Source: Calditrichales bacterium MX18-03 (lineage in GTDB: Bacteria; Bacillota; Clostridia; Lutisporales; Lutisporaceae). Taken from it: a DNA stretch of 64,000 nt. The stretch lies in assembly GCA_021083345.1 (NCBI GenBank), contig JAJGRE010000005.1:124001-188000 (forward strand), read 5' to 3'. The notes under the pieces are model-generated. The model ran no database searches, was not told the origin of the DNA, and saw only the letters and a list, made by a program, of their open reading frames with translations. A program made the translations under genes and the position numbers. Positions 10,300 to 17,203 of this stretch are shown piece after piece (positions within the stretch are counted from its first letter, which is position 1; the number at the start of each line of letters is the position of its first letter).

Positions 10300-10350
10300 A
10301 TAGGCGGTTGTAGATCGTTTATTGGAATGGCTTAAAAGATTTTAAGGTTC

Positions 10351-10406
10351 GCGGTGCCGGCGTTTTCTTCAAAGAGAATAGAATGCCAGGCACCGCACTT
10401 TTTTTC
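10351..10406 (+). terminator. Rho-independent terminator after the PhnB gene
   Basis: GCGGTGCC (10351-10358) pairs with GGCACCGC (10389-10396), and the hairpin is followed by CTTTTTTT. It ends the GH2/agmatinase/PhnB transcript. Confidence 0.85.
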
Positions 10407-10461
10407 GGGTGCAAACAAGATAAACATGAAAAAACATGAAAGCAGCATCGAAAGGAGCACA

Positions 10462-11408
10462 TTAGCGTGTATGAGTTGCGACATCTAATGCCATCGCCGG
10501 GTTTTCAATCAGTATTTGACTCATCACGGTATCCGGTATGCCTTTTGATTTGCAAAGAGGGATGAATTTGGTAAATATATTATTGTAGGACCTAAGCTTG
10601 GTATCCTTAACCTCACCTATTTCATAGCAACCGGCATCCTGTGATATCAGTACCTGATTCGACAGTTTATCTTCTATAAGGCTTTGCAGCAGGCCTATTT
10701 GCACCTCATACGGCTCTGGAAAAGCACTAATTGCATCGATTTCCACCCAGATACCTTTCCTTGCTAGCTTCAAAATAGTTGGATAGTCATTGGACCAATC
10801 GATATGAACCCAAATGAACTTATTGAAGGGAAGATTTTCTTCTTCTATGATTTCAACTGCTTTAACTGCACTTGTAGAAGAGCCTATATGACATTCTATA
10901 GGTAATCCTGAGATAAGACTTGTTCTAGCTGCAGCTCTCAGCAGCTTTTCCTGCATCTCTGAAACAAAGCCCTCATCACCTAATGCAAGCTTGATGAAAC
11001 CTGGCGGATACCTGTACCATCTATTCCTGCCTGAAATTCCTGTACCCATGCTTCTGCAATCTTGTTCGCATCCATGTTTTTAATTTCGTCAGGTATGAAC
11101 TTTCCTCTATATTTTCCGCCGTCCCATGCACCGCAGTTTGTAATGATATGAAGACCTGTCCTCATGGCACATGCCTTAAGTACATCTACATCTCTTCCGG
11201 CTCCATAAGTGGTTGCTTCCACTAATGTTTGACATCCTAACCTTTTCAGCTCAATAAGATAGGGTACCATTGTGTCGACTATCTCTTTTTTGCTGTAAGG
11301 CACGCGGCCATTCTTTTCCGCTCCGTTCCAATCCCATATGATATGCTCATGCATCAAAGTAATACCTAGCTCTGCCGGTTGTATTTCCCCCAGAACAGTT
11401 CGAATCAT
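10462..11408 (-). pseudogene. Frameshifted phosphotriesterase-like hydrolase
   Basis: Two overlapping minus-strand frames (10980-11408 and 10462-11049) together give one complete phosphotriesterase-family protein of about 315 residues. The first frame has the metal motif M-H-E-H-I and reads to G-I-D-G-T-G-I-R. The second resumes at P-G-F-I-K-L-A, whose lysine would be the carboxylated metal bridge, and continues through H-I-D-W and S-Q-D-A-G-C. One base is missing at a GG run near 11003-11004; adding one G on the plus strand restores a continuous frame. Either the gene is broken or the base was lost in sequencing. The intact enzyme would be a binuclear-metal hydrolase, probably a lactonase or esterase. 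The original start is the ATG at 11408 behind GGAGGGG. Confidence 0.8.
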
Positions 11409-11441
11409 TAAAGCCCCTCCAAATAAGAAATATTTGGTATA

Positions 11442-11464
11442 TTATATCAATAAACCTGATATAA
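11442..11464. promoter_or_regulatory. Inverted repeat upstream of the phosphotriesterase-like gene
   Basis: TTATATCA and TGATATAA form 8-bp arms around 7 bp. It lies 34-56 bp upstream of the minus-strand start, next to a minus-strand TATAAT-like sequence, so it may be an operator. No regulator gene adjoins. Confidence 0.35.
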
Positions 11465-11493
11465 ATAAAGGTATTTTCTCAAAAGTCATGAAG

Positions 11494-11540
11494 CTACCCT
11501 GAAGCTAAACATACCAATGCTTTTGGGTAGTTTGTTTTTT
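11494..11540 (+). terminator. Hairpin with T-tract ahead of the polyserine gene
   Basis: CTACCCTGAAGC (11494-11505) pairs with GCTTTTGGGTAG (11519-11530) with two central mismatches, and TTTGTTTTTT follows. There is no plus-strand gene upstream. It is therefore either a leader attenuator for the polyserine/kinase operon or the end of a short untranslated transcript that starts in the gap. Confidence 0.5.
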
Positions 11541-11609
11541 GGTACCTTTGCCCTTTCCGGTGGATATAATGATTATATGGATGTATAAAAGCAAGGCAGG
11601 TGGACAAAT

Positions 11610-11885
11610 ATGAGTTCTTCTTCATCATCTTCTTCAAGCTCATCATCATCTTCTTCAAGCTCATCATCATCTTCTTCGAGCTCAAGCAGGTACTACTGCT
11701 GCAAAAGAAGAGGAAGCAGGCACTATAAGCGTTCACATGGACACTGCTGCAGCATTTTTGACGCAATATTGAAGGCCTTAAGCGATTTGGAAAGCTTTAT
11801 AGGCTCTTGCTCCTCCTGTTCATCGTCTTCATCCTGGAGTTCAAAGCGCCGCTGCAAATGCCGTAAAAAGCGGCATTCCAGTTAG
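11610..11885 (+). CDS. Small polyserine, Cys/Arg-rich protein (putative kinase substrate)
   Basis: 91 residues. Residues 2-26 are 25 consecutive serines. Next comes a short Tyr/Cys/Arg/His segment (R-Y-Y-C-C-K-R-R), then a mildly hydrophobic middle (I-F-D-A-I-L-K-A-L), then a second Ser/Cys cluster and a basic tail with C-K-C-R-K-K-R. There is no signal peptide and I recognise no domain. AGGTGG lies 7 bp before the ATG, which supports real translation. The stop codon is 4 bp before the kinase start, so the two genes are translationally coupled. My inference is that the serines are phosphorylated by the kinase. Ser/Lys/Arg-rich tails of spore coat proteins such as CotB and CotG, phosphorylated by CotH, are the closest known analogy, but I see no homology that proves a coat role. 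Confidence 0.65.
   Translation: MSSSSSSSSSSSSSSSSSSSSSSSSSRYYCCKRRGSRHYKRSHGHCCSIFDAILKALSDLESFIGSCSSCSSSSSWSSKRRCKCRKKRHSS
11625..11687 (+). repeat. 3 x 21-bp in-frame tandem repeat (serine codons)
   Basis: Three copies of a 7-codon unit (TCA TCT TCT TCA AGC TCA TCA) run in frame, the last copy with two codon changes. TCN and AGC codons are mixed in a fixed order, so the serine run grew by unit duplication and its length may vary between strains. Confidence 0.8.
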
Positions 11886-11889
11886 AAAT

Positions 11890-12612
11890 ATGATTATGAA
11901 GCTGCTGGACACTGATATAAAATACTCTGCCGGACAGTATCTTGAAGGTTTCAAGATCGTAAATAGAATCGGAGAGGGTAGGTATGGGACATGCTACCTT
12001 ATAACAGATGATAAAAACCTCTACATATTGAAGCAGCTTAAGAAAAGATTGTACCAGGAAAATCTGCTGAAGGCACATTACGAGGAAGACATTCTTAAAG
12101 CTCTGAAGCATGACGCAATTCCCGGATTTGTAATGAAGATAGAGAATAAGCAATTTGTGGGATATGTACTGGAATATAAGCAAGGCATAACCTTTGAGGC
12201 TATGATCTTTAAACAAAAGCGAATTTTTACGCGAAGTGAAATATACGGTACAGGTAAGCAGTTGATTCGTATCTTGAGCTATTTGCATGGAAAAGGAGTC
12301 GTTCACAGAGACATAAGGGTTCCTAATACATTACTCGACGGAACGCATATTTACTTAGTGGACTTTGGTTTGGCAAGGTGGATCGATGATAGAAAATATA
12401 AGGCGGACATAGACTTTTCGTATTTCGGAGATTTTTTGATATATCTTTATTACACATCGTATTTGGATAAGACAAAGAAAAGCAAGCCATGGTATGAAGA
12501 ACTGACCTTAGGCGGCAAAGAGCTGGTATTCCTGAAAAAGCTTATGGGGATTGAAAAAAGATACAAGAGCATAGCTGAAGTAGAGATAGATTTTGAAGAC
12601 ATATTTACTTAA
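11890..12612 (+). CDS. Minimal Hanks-type Ser/Thr protein kinase
   Basis: 240 residues, a kinase domain with nothing else: no membrane helix, PASTA or sensor domain. Visible motifs are the glycine loop G-E-G-R-Y-G (28-33), the ATP lysine Lys48, a helix-C glutamate near 65-66, the catalytic loop H-R-D-I-R-V-P-N with Asp141 and Asn146, and D-F-G at 158-160. The usual lysine after H-R-D-x is an arginine, as in many small bacterial kinases. The C-lobe is short and lacks an obvious A-P-E motif. It should be active on Ser/Thr. There is no clear ribosome site before the ATG at 11890 (an ATG at 11896 is also possible); the polyserine gene ends 4 bp upstream, so translation is probably coupled and that protein is the obvious substrate candidate. 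Confidence 0.85.
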   Translation: MIMKLLDTDIKYSAGQYLEGFKIVNRIGEGRYGTCYLITDDKNLYILKQLKKRLYQENLLKAHYEEDILKALKHDAIPGFVMKIENKQFVGYVLEYKQGITFEAMIFKQKRIFTRSEIYGTGKQLIRILSYLHGKGVVHRDIRVPNTLLDGTHIYLVDFGLARWIDDRKYKADIDFSYFGDFLIYLYYTSYLDKTKKSKPWYEELTLGGKELVFLKKLMGIEKRYKSIAEVEIDFEDIFT

Positions 12613-12767
12613 GCAGGATGCCCTTATTCCGATCTTAAGACGCCAACCACTGTACTCGGCACTGTCAATTTTGCTACAGATTACATTTTCAAGGCATGCG
12701 CACTATCCTGGATATATATGAATAAGATATAGGATAGATATTTTTGTTAAATAAAGGGGTAGATGTG

Positions 12768-13670
12768 ATGATCGCTGAAAGCATCCTTGATGTCATTGGC
12801 AATACGCCTATGGTTAGCCTGAAAAAGCTATCAGGCTTGAATATCTTTGCTAAGGCAGAATACCTGAATCCAGGTGGGAGTATTAAGGATCGGGTTGCAA
12901 AATATATGGTTGAACAGGCGGAAAAGAAAGGGATATTGAAATCAGGTATGACAATTATGGAACCTACTTCGGGCAATACGGGGATAGGCATAGCTCTAGC
13001 GGGAGTTCAAAAGGGATATAGGGTTGTAATTGTTATGCCGGAAAATATGAGTGAGGAGAGAAAAAAGATTATATGGGCATTGGGTGCGGAACTCATCCTG
13101 ACTGATCCGGAAGAAAGCATCGGCGGATCAATTGCTGAAGTTGAGAGACACAAGGCAAAGGACTCCAATATTTTTGTCCCCCAGCAGTTTGAGAACCCTG
13201 ACAACCCCCAAATTCATTATCTGACTACAGCCTCGGAAATTTGGACGCAAATGAACGGTGAAGTCGATGTGTTCGTTTCGGGTTTGGGCAGTGGAGGGAC
13301 GCTGGGAGGAATCGGCAGATTCATTAAAGAAAAAAATCCCAAGGCTAAGATCATTGCAGTAGAACCTAAAAACGTATCCGCACTTCTTGGGCACGAGCCG
13401 GGGCTGCATAAGATTCAAGGAATCGGTGATGGCTTCATCCCCAATGTCCTCGATACAACGCTCATAGATGGGGTAATACAAGTCACAGATGATGATGCAA
13501 TTAATACAGCCAGGGATTTGGCCAGGGTCCAAGGCATCCTTGCAGGGACTTCTTCAGGTGCCAATGTCTGGGCTTCGATCATAGCCGCACAAAAGTATGG
13601 CCCGGATAAAAACATTGCAACCATTTTGCCCGACAGAGTTGAAAGATATTTCAGCACAGCGTTAATATAA
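12768..13670 (+). CDS. cysK: Cysteine synthase (O-acetylserine sulfhydrylase family)
   Basis: 300 residues from the ATG at 12768, which has AAAGGGG 8 bp upstream. It is a fold-type II PLP enzyme: the lysine sits in N-P-G-G-S-I-K-D-R, the substrate loop is T-S-G-N-T-G, the phosphate-cup glycines are G-S-G-G-T, and the late serine block is G-T-S-S-G. This pattern is that of cysteine synthase A/B, which makes cysteine from O-acetylserine and sulfide. The late P-D-R-V-E-R-Y-F motif is also typical. It is close in length to the minimal enzymes. Cystathionine beta-synthase-like use cannot be excluded. The gene seems monocistronic; an EamA-type exporter for the same metabolites lies at 55389. Confidence 0.87.
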   Translation: MIAESILDVIGNTPMVSLKKLSGLNIFAKAEYLNPGGSIKDRVAKYMVEQAEKKGILKSGMTIMEPTSGNTGIGIALAGVQKGYRVVIVMPENMSEERKKIIWALGAELILTDPEESIGGSIAEVERHKAKDSNIFVPQQFENPDNPQIHYLTTASEIWTQMNGEVDVFVSGLGSGGTLGGIGRFIKEKNPKAKIIAVEPKNVSALLGHEPGLHKIQGIGDGFIPNVLDTTLIDGVIQVTDDDAINTARDLARVQGILAGTSSGANVWASIIAAQKYGPDKNIATILPDRVERYFSTALI

Positions 13671-13709
13671 GGTCATAGCAGAAGCTAGCCGAAGGAAAGA
13701 AAAAGTGTC

Positions 13710-13755
13710 AAAGCAGCCAGGAAGCGTAATGTGTTAATACATCTTGGCTTTATTT
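13710..13755 (+). terminator. Probable imperfect terminator after cysK
   Basis: AAAGC (13710-13714) and CCA pair with TGG and GCTTT (13747-13751), with an inner ATGT/ACAT stem; TTTATTT follows. The stem has bulges, so this is a moderate call. Confidence 0.4.
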
Positions 13756-13771
13756 ACCGCAAACATTCAGA

Positions 13772-13800
13772 TTGACGTTTATCCTATGAAGTGATACTGT
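13772..13800 (+). promoter_or_regulatory. Sigma-A promoter of the glycosyltransferase-TetR operon
   Basis: TTGACG (13772-13777) and TACTGT (13795-13800) are 17 bp apart, and a TG one base before the -10 makes it an extended -10 element. The start site would fall inside the palindrome at 13806-13832. Confidence 0.5.
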
Positions 13801-13805
13801 ATATA

Positions 13806-13832
13806 TATTCCGACGACACTGTCGTCGGAATA
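13806..13832. promoter_or_regulatory. 27-bp palindromic operator, probably of the TetR protein at 15172
   Basis: Thirteen-base arms are exact reverse complements around one central base (13819); the core is TTCCGACGACA. It begins 6 bp after the likely -10, so a bound dimer would block initiation. The operon encodes a TetR-family protein as its second gene, and autorepression through such an operator is the usual arrangement. Confidence 0.7.
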
Positions 13833-13866
13833 ATTTATTAACGACTGCTTATAGGAGGTTCTGAAT

Positions 13867-15129
13867 ATGAAAGTTACCTTTCTTACATTAGGAAGCAGAG
13901 GTGATGTTCAGCCATACCTGGCATTAGCTAAAGAACTGATTAAGAACGGGCATACGGCGCAGATATGTACGGGCGGCAGCTTCAAAAACTTCGTGCAGGA
14001 AAACGGCGTTGAGTTCTATGAAGCCTCTGCCGACTTGATGGCCATATTGGAAAGTGAAGAGGGAAAAAGAATATTCAATGGCGGCAGCTTCAATATCTTT
14101 AAAATGCTAAAGTATGCGAAGGAAGTAATTACCCCGGCCTACAGGAAAAGCATGTATGATTTTCTGGAAGCCTCAAAAAGAACGGACATGATCATTTATC
14201 ACCCTAAAGCCCTTGGTGCGGCTGATATAGCAGAGTATCTGGGCATTCCCTGTGTTAGTATGCCTCCTGTGCCCATTCTGTTTCCGATTACGGAGTTCCC
14301 GAATCTTGCAATAGCATCAAATAGAAACTTCGGGGCAGCTCTAAACAAGCTGACTTATAAAGCTACTGCATTGGGAGAATCCTCATATATGAAGGATATT
14401 AATGAGTTTAGGAAAAGTGCATTGAATCTTCCCGAGCGAAAAGCAGGGGAGCGTACGTTCAGAATAAATGGCAAAGACATCCCAATCGTCTATCCGATAA
14501 GCCCATATTTATTTAAGGAAGTAAAGAGCTGGAAAGACCGAGTTTATGTCCCAGGATTTTTCTTCATGGACATAGGGGAGGCCAAATTGGATGAAAAGCT
14601 GGCTGGATTCATCACAAGAGGTAGGAAGCCTATTGTTGTCTCCTTCAGCAGTATGCCCCTTAAGAATCCTGAGGCTTTTGGAGAAAAGCTGACTAAGGCT
14701 TTAAAAGAGACAGGTGACAGAGCTGTGGTGCTAACAGGAACAAGCGGAATGACCTTTGCAGATGGGGATAACATTTTTGCCGTAAAGAAAGCGCCGCACC
14801 GGCTTTTATTCGCGGCTGCAAAGGGAGTCATCCACCACGGGGGAGTCGGGACAATGTCTGAAGCGCTTCTCAGCGGTGTCCCCCAATTGATTATGCCCTT
14901 TGCCACGGATCAACCCTTCTGGGCCTATACCCTGCATTCCAAAGGATATGCAATGAAGCCTCTGAAGGAAAAAAGCCTGGAGGTAGCGGATCTGGTGAAA
15001 GCCTTTAAAGAAATGGATAGCGCAGTATTAATTGAAAATGCAAAACAGATTCAGAAAATAATCAGAGAAGAAAATGGACTTCTAAACGCTGCTAAGTATA
15101 TTGAGAAAGTGCAGGAGCTTCGCATGTAA
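13867..15129 (+). CDS. GT1-family glycosyltransferase (sterol/macrolide-type)
   Basis: 420 residues with a two-lobed GT-B fold and no signal peptide. The N-terminus G-S-R-G-D-V-Q-P-Y is the acceptor-side motif of sterol- and rhamnolipid-type GT1 enzymes. The donor-binding block H-H-G-G-V-G-T lies near residue 320 and is followed by P-F-A-T-D-Q-P-F-W. Such enzymes move a sugar from a UDP- or dTDP-sugar to a hydrophobic small molecule. Because a TetR regulator and a perfect operator control it, the likely role is glycosylation of a toxic or signalling compound that also acts as inducer; this is inference. AGGAGG lies 8 bp before the ATG. The TetR gene follows after 42 bp. Confidence 0.82.
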   Translation: MKVTFLTLGSRGDVQPYLALAKELIKNGHTAQICTGGSFKNFVQENGVEFYEASADLMAILESEEGKRIFNGGSFNIFKMLKYAKEVITPAYRKSMYDFLEASKRTDMIIYHPKALGAADIAEYLGIPCVSMPPVPILFPITEFPNLAIASNRNFGAALNKLTYKATALGESSYMKDINEFRKSALNLPERKAGERTFRINGKDIPIVYPISPYLFKEVKSWKDRVYVPGFFFMDIGEAKLDEKLAGFITRGRKPIVVSFSSMPLKNPEAFGEKLTKALKETGDRAVVLTGTSGMTFADGDNIFAVKKAPHRLLFAAAKGVIHHGGVGTMSEALLSGVPQLIMPFATDQPFWAYTLHSKGYAMKPLKEKSLEVADLVKAFKEMDSAVLIENAKQIQKIIREENGLLNAAKYIEKVQELRM

Positions 15130-15171
15130 CCATACTTGCAGCATGATAAAATCTGTATAGGAGAGGAAAAC

Positions 15172-15780
15172 ATGCCCAAACAGACATTTTTCAATCTGAC
15201 ATGCGAAAAGCAGGAGCAAATTATAGAGGTCGCAATAAGAGAGTTCTCTGTGTATACCTTTAATGAAGTGAAAATTTCTGATATCATCAATAAGGCAAAA
15301 ATTCCCCGAAGCAGTTTTTATGACTACTTTGAGGACAAGAAGGATCTGTATCGGCATATAATTCTCATGATCCGGGAAGAGAAAATGAAATACATGGTGC
15401 CTGCTTTGGAGAGGCAGCAAGCAAGCTTTTATGAAAGGTTCAGAGCACTTTTTCGGGCTGGAGCGCAGTTTGCAGCTGCAAAACCGGAATATGAAAAGCT
15501 GGCAGGCAAAATGTATGAGAACATGGAGCTTGTCAACGGATTATTTGGGACGGAAGCGCTTGATGCGTCAAGCTTTTATGAGTCTATGCTGATAAAAGGC
15601 ATTGAAGCAGGAGAAGTAAGAAGCGGTATAGATGTGAAGTTCGTTGCCAGGTCCATTCATATCCTGGCATCCAATCTTTTGCCGGGCAGCTTTGAAAACA
15701 ATAAGGAGACGCTGAGCGAACGCATTGAAGAGTTTGCTGAAAACCTGACAAGCTTTATCAGGTTTGGAATAGCAAAATAA
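15172..15780 (+). CDS. TetR/AcrR-family repressor of the glycosyltransferase operon
   Basis: About 202 residues from the ATG at 15172, chosen because AGGAGAGG lies 5 bp before it. The N-terminal helix-turn-helix (about 12-55) has the TetR pattern I-I-E-V-A-I-R-E-F, V-K-I-S-D-I-I and S-S-F-Y-D-Y-F. The C-terminal ligand domain is alpha-helical and unlike any I can name. It is the second gene of the operon that opens at the 27-bp palindrome, so it is probably an autorepressor released by a hydrophobic ligand. A terminator follows directly. Confidence 0.85.
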   Translation: MPKQTFFNLTCEKQEQIIEVAIREFSVYTFNEVKISDIINKAKIPRSSFYDYFEDKKDLYRHIILMIREEKMKYMVPALERQQASFYERFRALFRAGAQFAAAKPEYEKLAGKMYENMELVNGLFGTEALDASSFYESMLIKGIEAGEVRSGIDVKFVARSIHILASNLLPGSFENNKETLSERIEEFAENLTSFIRFGIAK

Positions 15781-15842
15781 AATAAGAGGAACGGTGCTTT
15801 CTGCTTTAAAAATAAGCAAAAAGTATCGTCCCTCTTATTTTA
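15779..15842. terminator. Bidirectional-type terminator after the TetR gene
   Basis: AAATAAGAGG pairs with CCTCTTATTT at the far end, with partial pairing inside (AACGGTGCTTT against AAGTATCGTC). The right arm ends in a T-rich stretch. It starts within the TetR stop codon. Confidence 0.6.
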
Positions 15843-15874
15843 TACATAATATGTATATTTCTCATTTTGAATTA

Positions 15875-15907
15875 ATTTCTCAATACGAAAATCACGACTT
15901 GAGAAAT
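15875..15907. promoter_or_regulatory. Candidate enhancer site for the sigma-54 activator
   Basis: ATTTCTCAA (15875-15883) and TTGAGAAAT (15899-15907) are exact 9-bp inverted repeats 15 bp apart. They lie about 95-125 bp upstream of the sigma-54 promoter at 16000, the usual position for a binding site of a Fis-type activator such as the one at 18749. Confidence 0.5.
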
Positions 15908-15999
15908 CAGGCGGAGATTTCAGTATGAAAAAAAGAAGCCATGTAATTCACAAACCTGAAAACCCTTGCAAATGCTTATAGATTTCTATGCCGAACCTT

Positions 16000-16015
16000 T
16001 GGCACAACTCTTGCT
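16000..16015 (+). promoter_or_regulatory. Sigma-54 (-24/-12) promoter
   Basis: TGGCAC-N5-TTGCT matches the sigma-54 consensus, with GG and GC exactly one 12-bp step apart. It lies 52 bp before the opine-dehydrogenase-type gene, the first gene of the operon, and the operon is followed by a sigma-54 activator gene. Confidence 0.87.
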
Positions 16016-16067
16016 CATATAGGAGTTATAGCTGCGCAGCTACATACTCTTAAGTGCGAGGTGTGAT

Positions 16068-17201
16068 ATGACGAAGAAAAAGACACGGTATGCCATTCTT
16101 GGCGCTGGAAACGGAGGGCAGGCGGTTGCGGGACATCTGAGCTTATCCGGATACAGTGTCAGATTATATGATTACTCAGATGAGCAGATTGACAAACTCC
16201 GGAAGAGGGGACGAATCACTCTGGTGGAAGATGGGAACACCAACGAGGCATACCCGGAGATGTTCACAGCAAATATTAAAGAGGCAGTTGAAGGCGCCGA
16301 TGTGGTGATGATCGTTAACCCTGCCATCTATCACGGACAGCTGGCTGCAGCCTGTGCACCCCATCTGAAAGACAACCAGATCGTGTTTTTGCATCCCGGT
16401 TCAACCTTCGGCGCTCTTGATTTCAAACAGAAATTAGAAGAGAATGGATGTAAGCGGCTGGTCAGCATCGCTGAGAGCAATACCCTGATATTCGCTTGCC
16501 GTGCCATGGAGGCCGGGCTGGTTCAGCTATGCGGGAAAAAGGATCGGCTGCTGGTTGCAACGGTCCCTGCTGCGGATAACCTCAGAGTGGTCGGAGTTTT
16601 GAAAGAAGCCTTCCCGGAAATAGACGGGGCGTCCAATGTCATGATAACTAGCTTTGACAACACCAACCCCATTTTTCATCCGGCTCCGACCTTGCTCAGT
16701 ACAGCGTTTATTGAATCGGGACAGGACTTCAAATATTATCATCAGGGTATCAGTGAAAGCATAGGGCGGTTCATTACTGCAATGGATCAGGAACGGCTGG
16801 CGGTAGGTGCAGCTTTGGGGCTGGACAGAGCTTCGGAACTGAATGATATTTTCAGGCAGTACCTGGCAGAATATGCTGCCGCAGGGGATACCATAACGGA
16901 GGTTGTCAGGAATGTAAAGGCTTACGCGGACATCTCAGGACCGGCATCGCTGAAAACCAGGTATTTGTACGAAGATATCCCAATGGGATTGGTTCCGTTG
17001 GTTTCACTGGGCAAGCAACTGGGCGTCGGTGTCGATAAGATGGAGCTGGTTATCCGGTTGGCTGAGCAGCTCACGGGTGAAGATTTCACGACCTGCGGAA
17101 GAACAATGAAGAACCTTCGAATGGAAGGCATGACCGCTTCGGAGATCATGGCTTATGCGATAACCGGAATAAAAAAATATGTAAGGGAAAAGGGGGTTTG
17201 A
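16068..17201 (+). CDS. Octopine/nopaline (opine) dehydrogenase-family enzyme
   Basis: 377 residues. A Rossmann fold opens with I-L-G-A-G-N-G-G-Q (about 10-18), followed by an all-helical C-terminal domain with the catalytic block N-P-I-F-H-P-A-P near residue 200. This is the NAD(P)-dependent opine dehydrogenase architecture. The family reductively joins an amino acid to a 2-oxo acid, or runs in reverse to break opines. The next gene, 3 bp away, encodes a carboxylate/amino-acid carrier, so uptake and oxidation of an opine-like compound as nitrogen or carbon source is plausible; sigma-54 control fits nitrogen-linked catabolism. The exact substrate is unknown. GAGGTG precedes the ATG. Confidence 0.83.
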   Translation: MTKKKTRYAILGAGNGGQAVAGHLSLSGYSVRLYDYSDEQIDKLRKRGRITLVEDGNTNEAYPEMFTANIKEAVEGADVVMIVNPAIYHGQLAAACAPHLKDNQIVFLHPGSTFGALDFKQKLEENGCKRLVSIAESNTLIFACRAMEAGLVQLCGKKDRLLVATVPAADNLRVVGVLKEAFPEIDGASNVMITSFDNTNPIFHPAPTLLSTAFIESGQDFKYYHQGISESIGRFITAMDQERLAVGAALGLDRASELNDIFRQYLAEYAAAGDTITEVVRNVKAYADISGPASLKTRYLYEDIPMGLVPLVSLGKQLGVGVDKMELVIRLAEQLTGEDFTTCGRTMKNLRMEGMTASEIMAYAITGIKKYVREKGV

Positions 17202-17203
17202 TC

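Noticed and set aside
11625-11687. Short tandem repeats as a CRISPR array
   Set aside because: The repeats are contiguous, in frame and without spacers.
11494-11766. Minus-strand frame with repeated Lys-Met-Met blocks opposite the polyserine gene
   Set aside because: It is the antisense reading of the serine-codon repeat, without a ribosome site, and the plus-strand frame has a good one.
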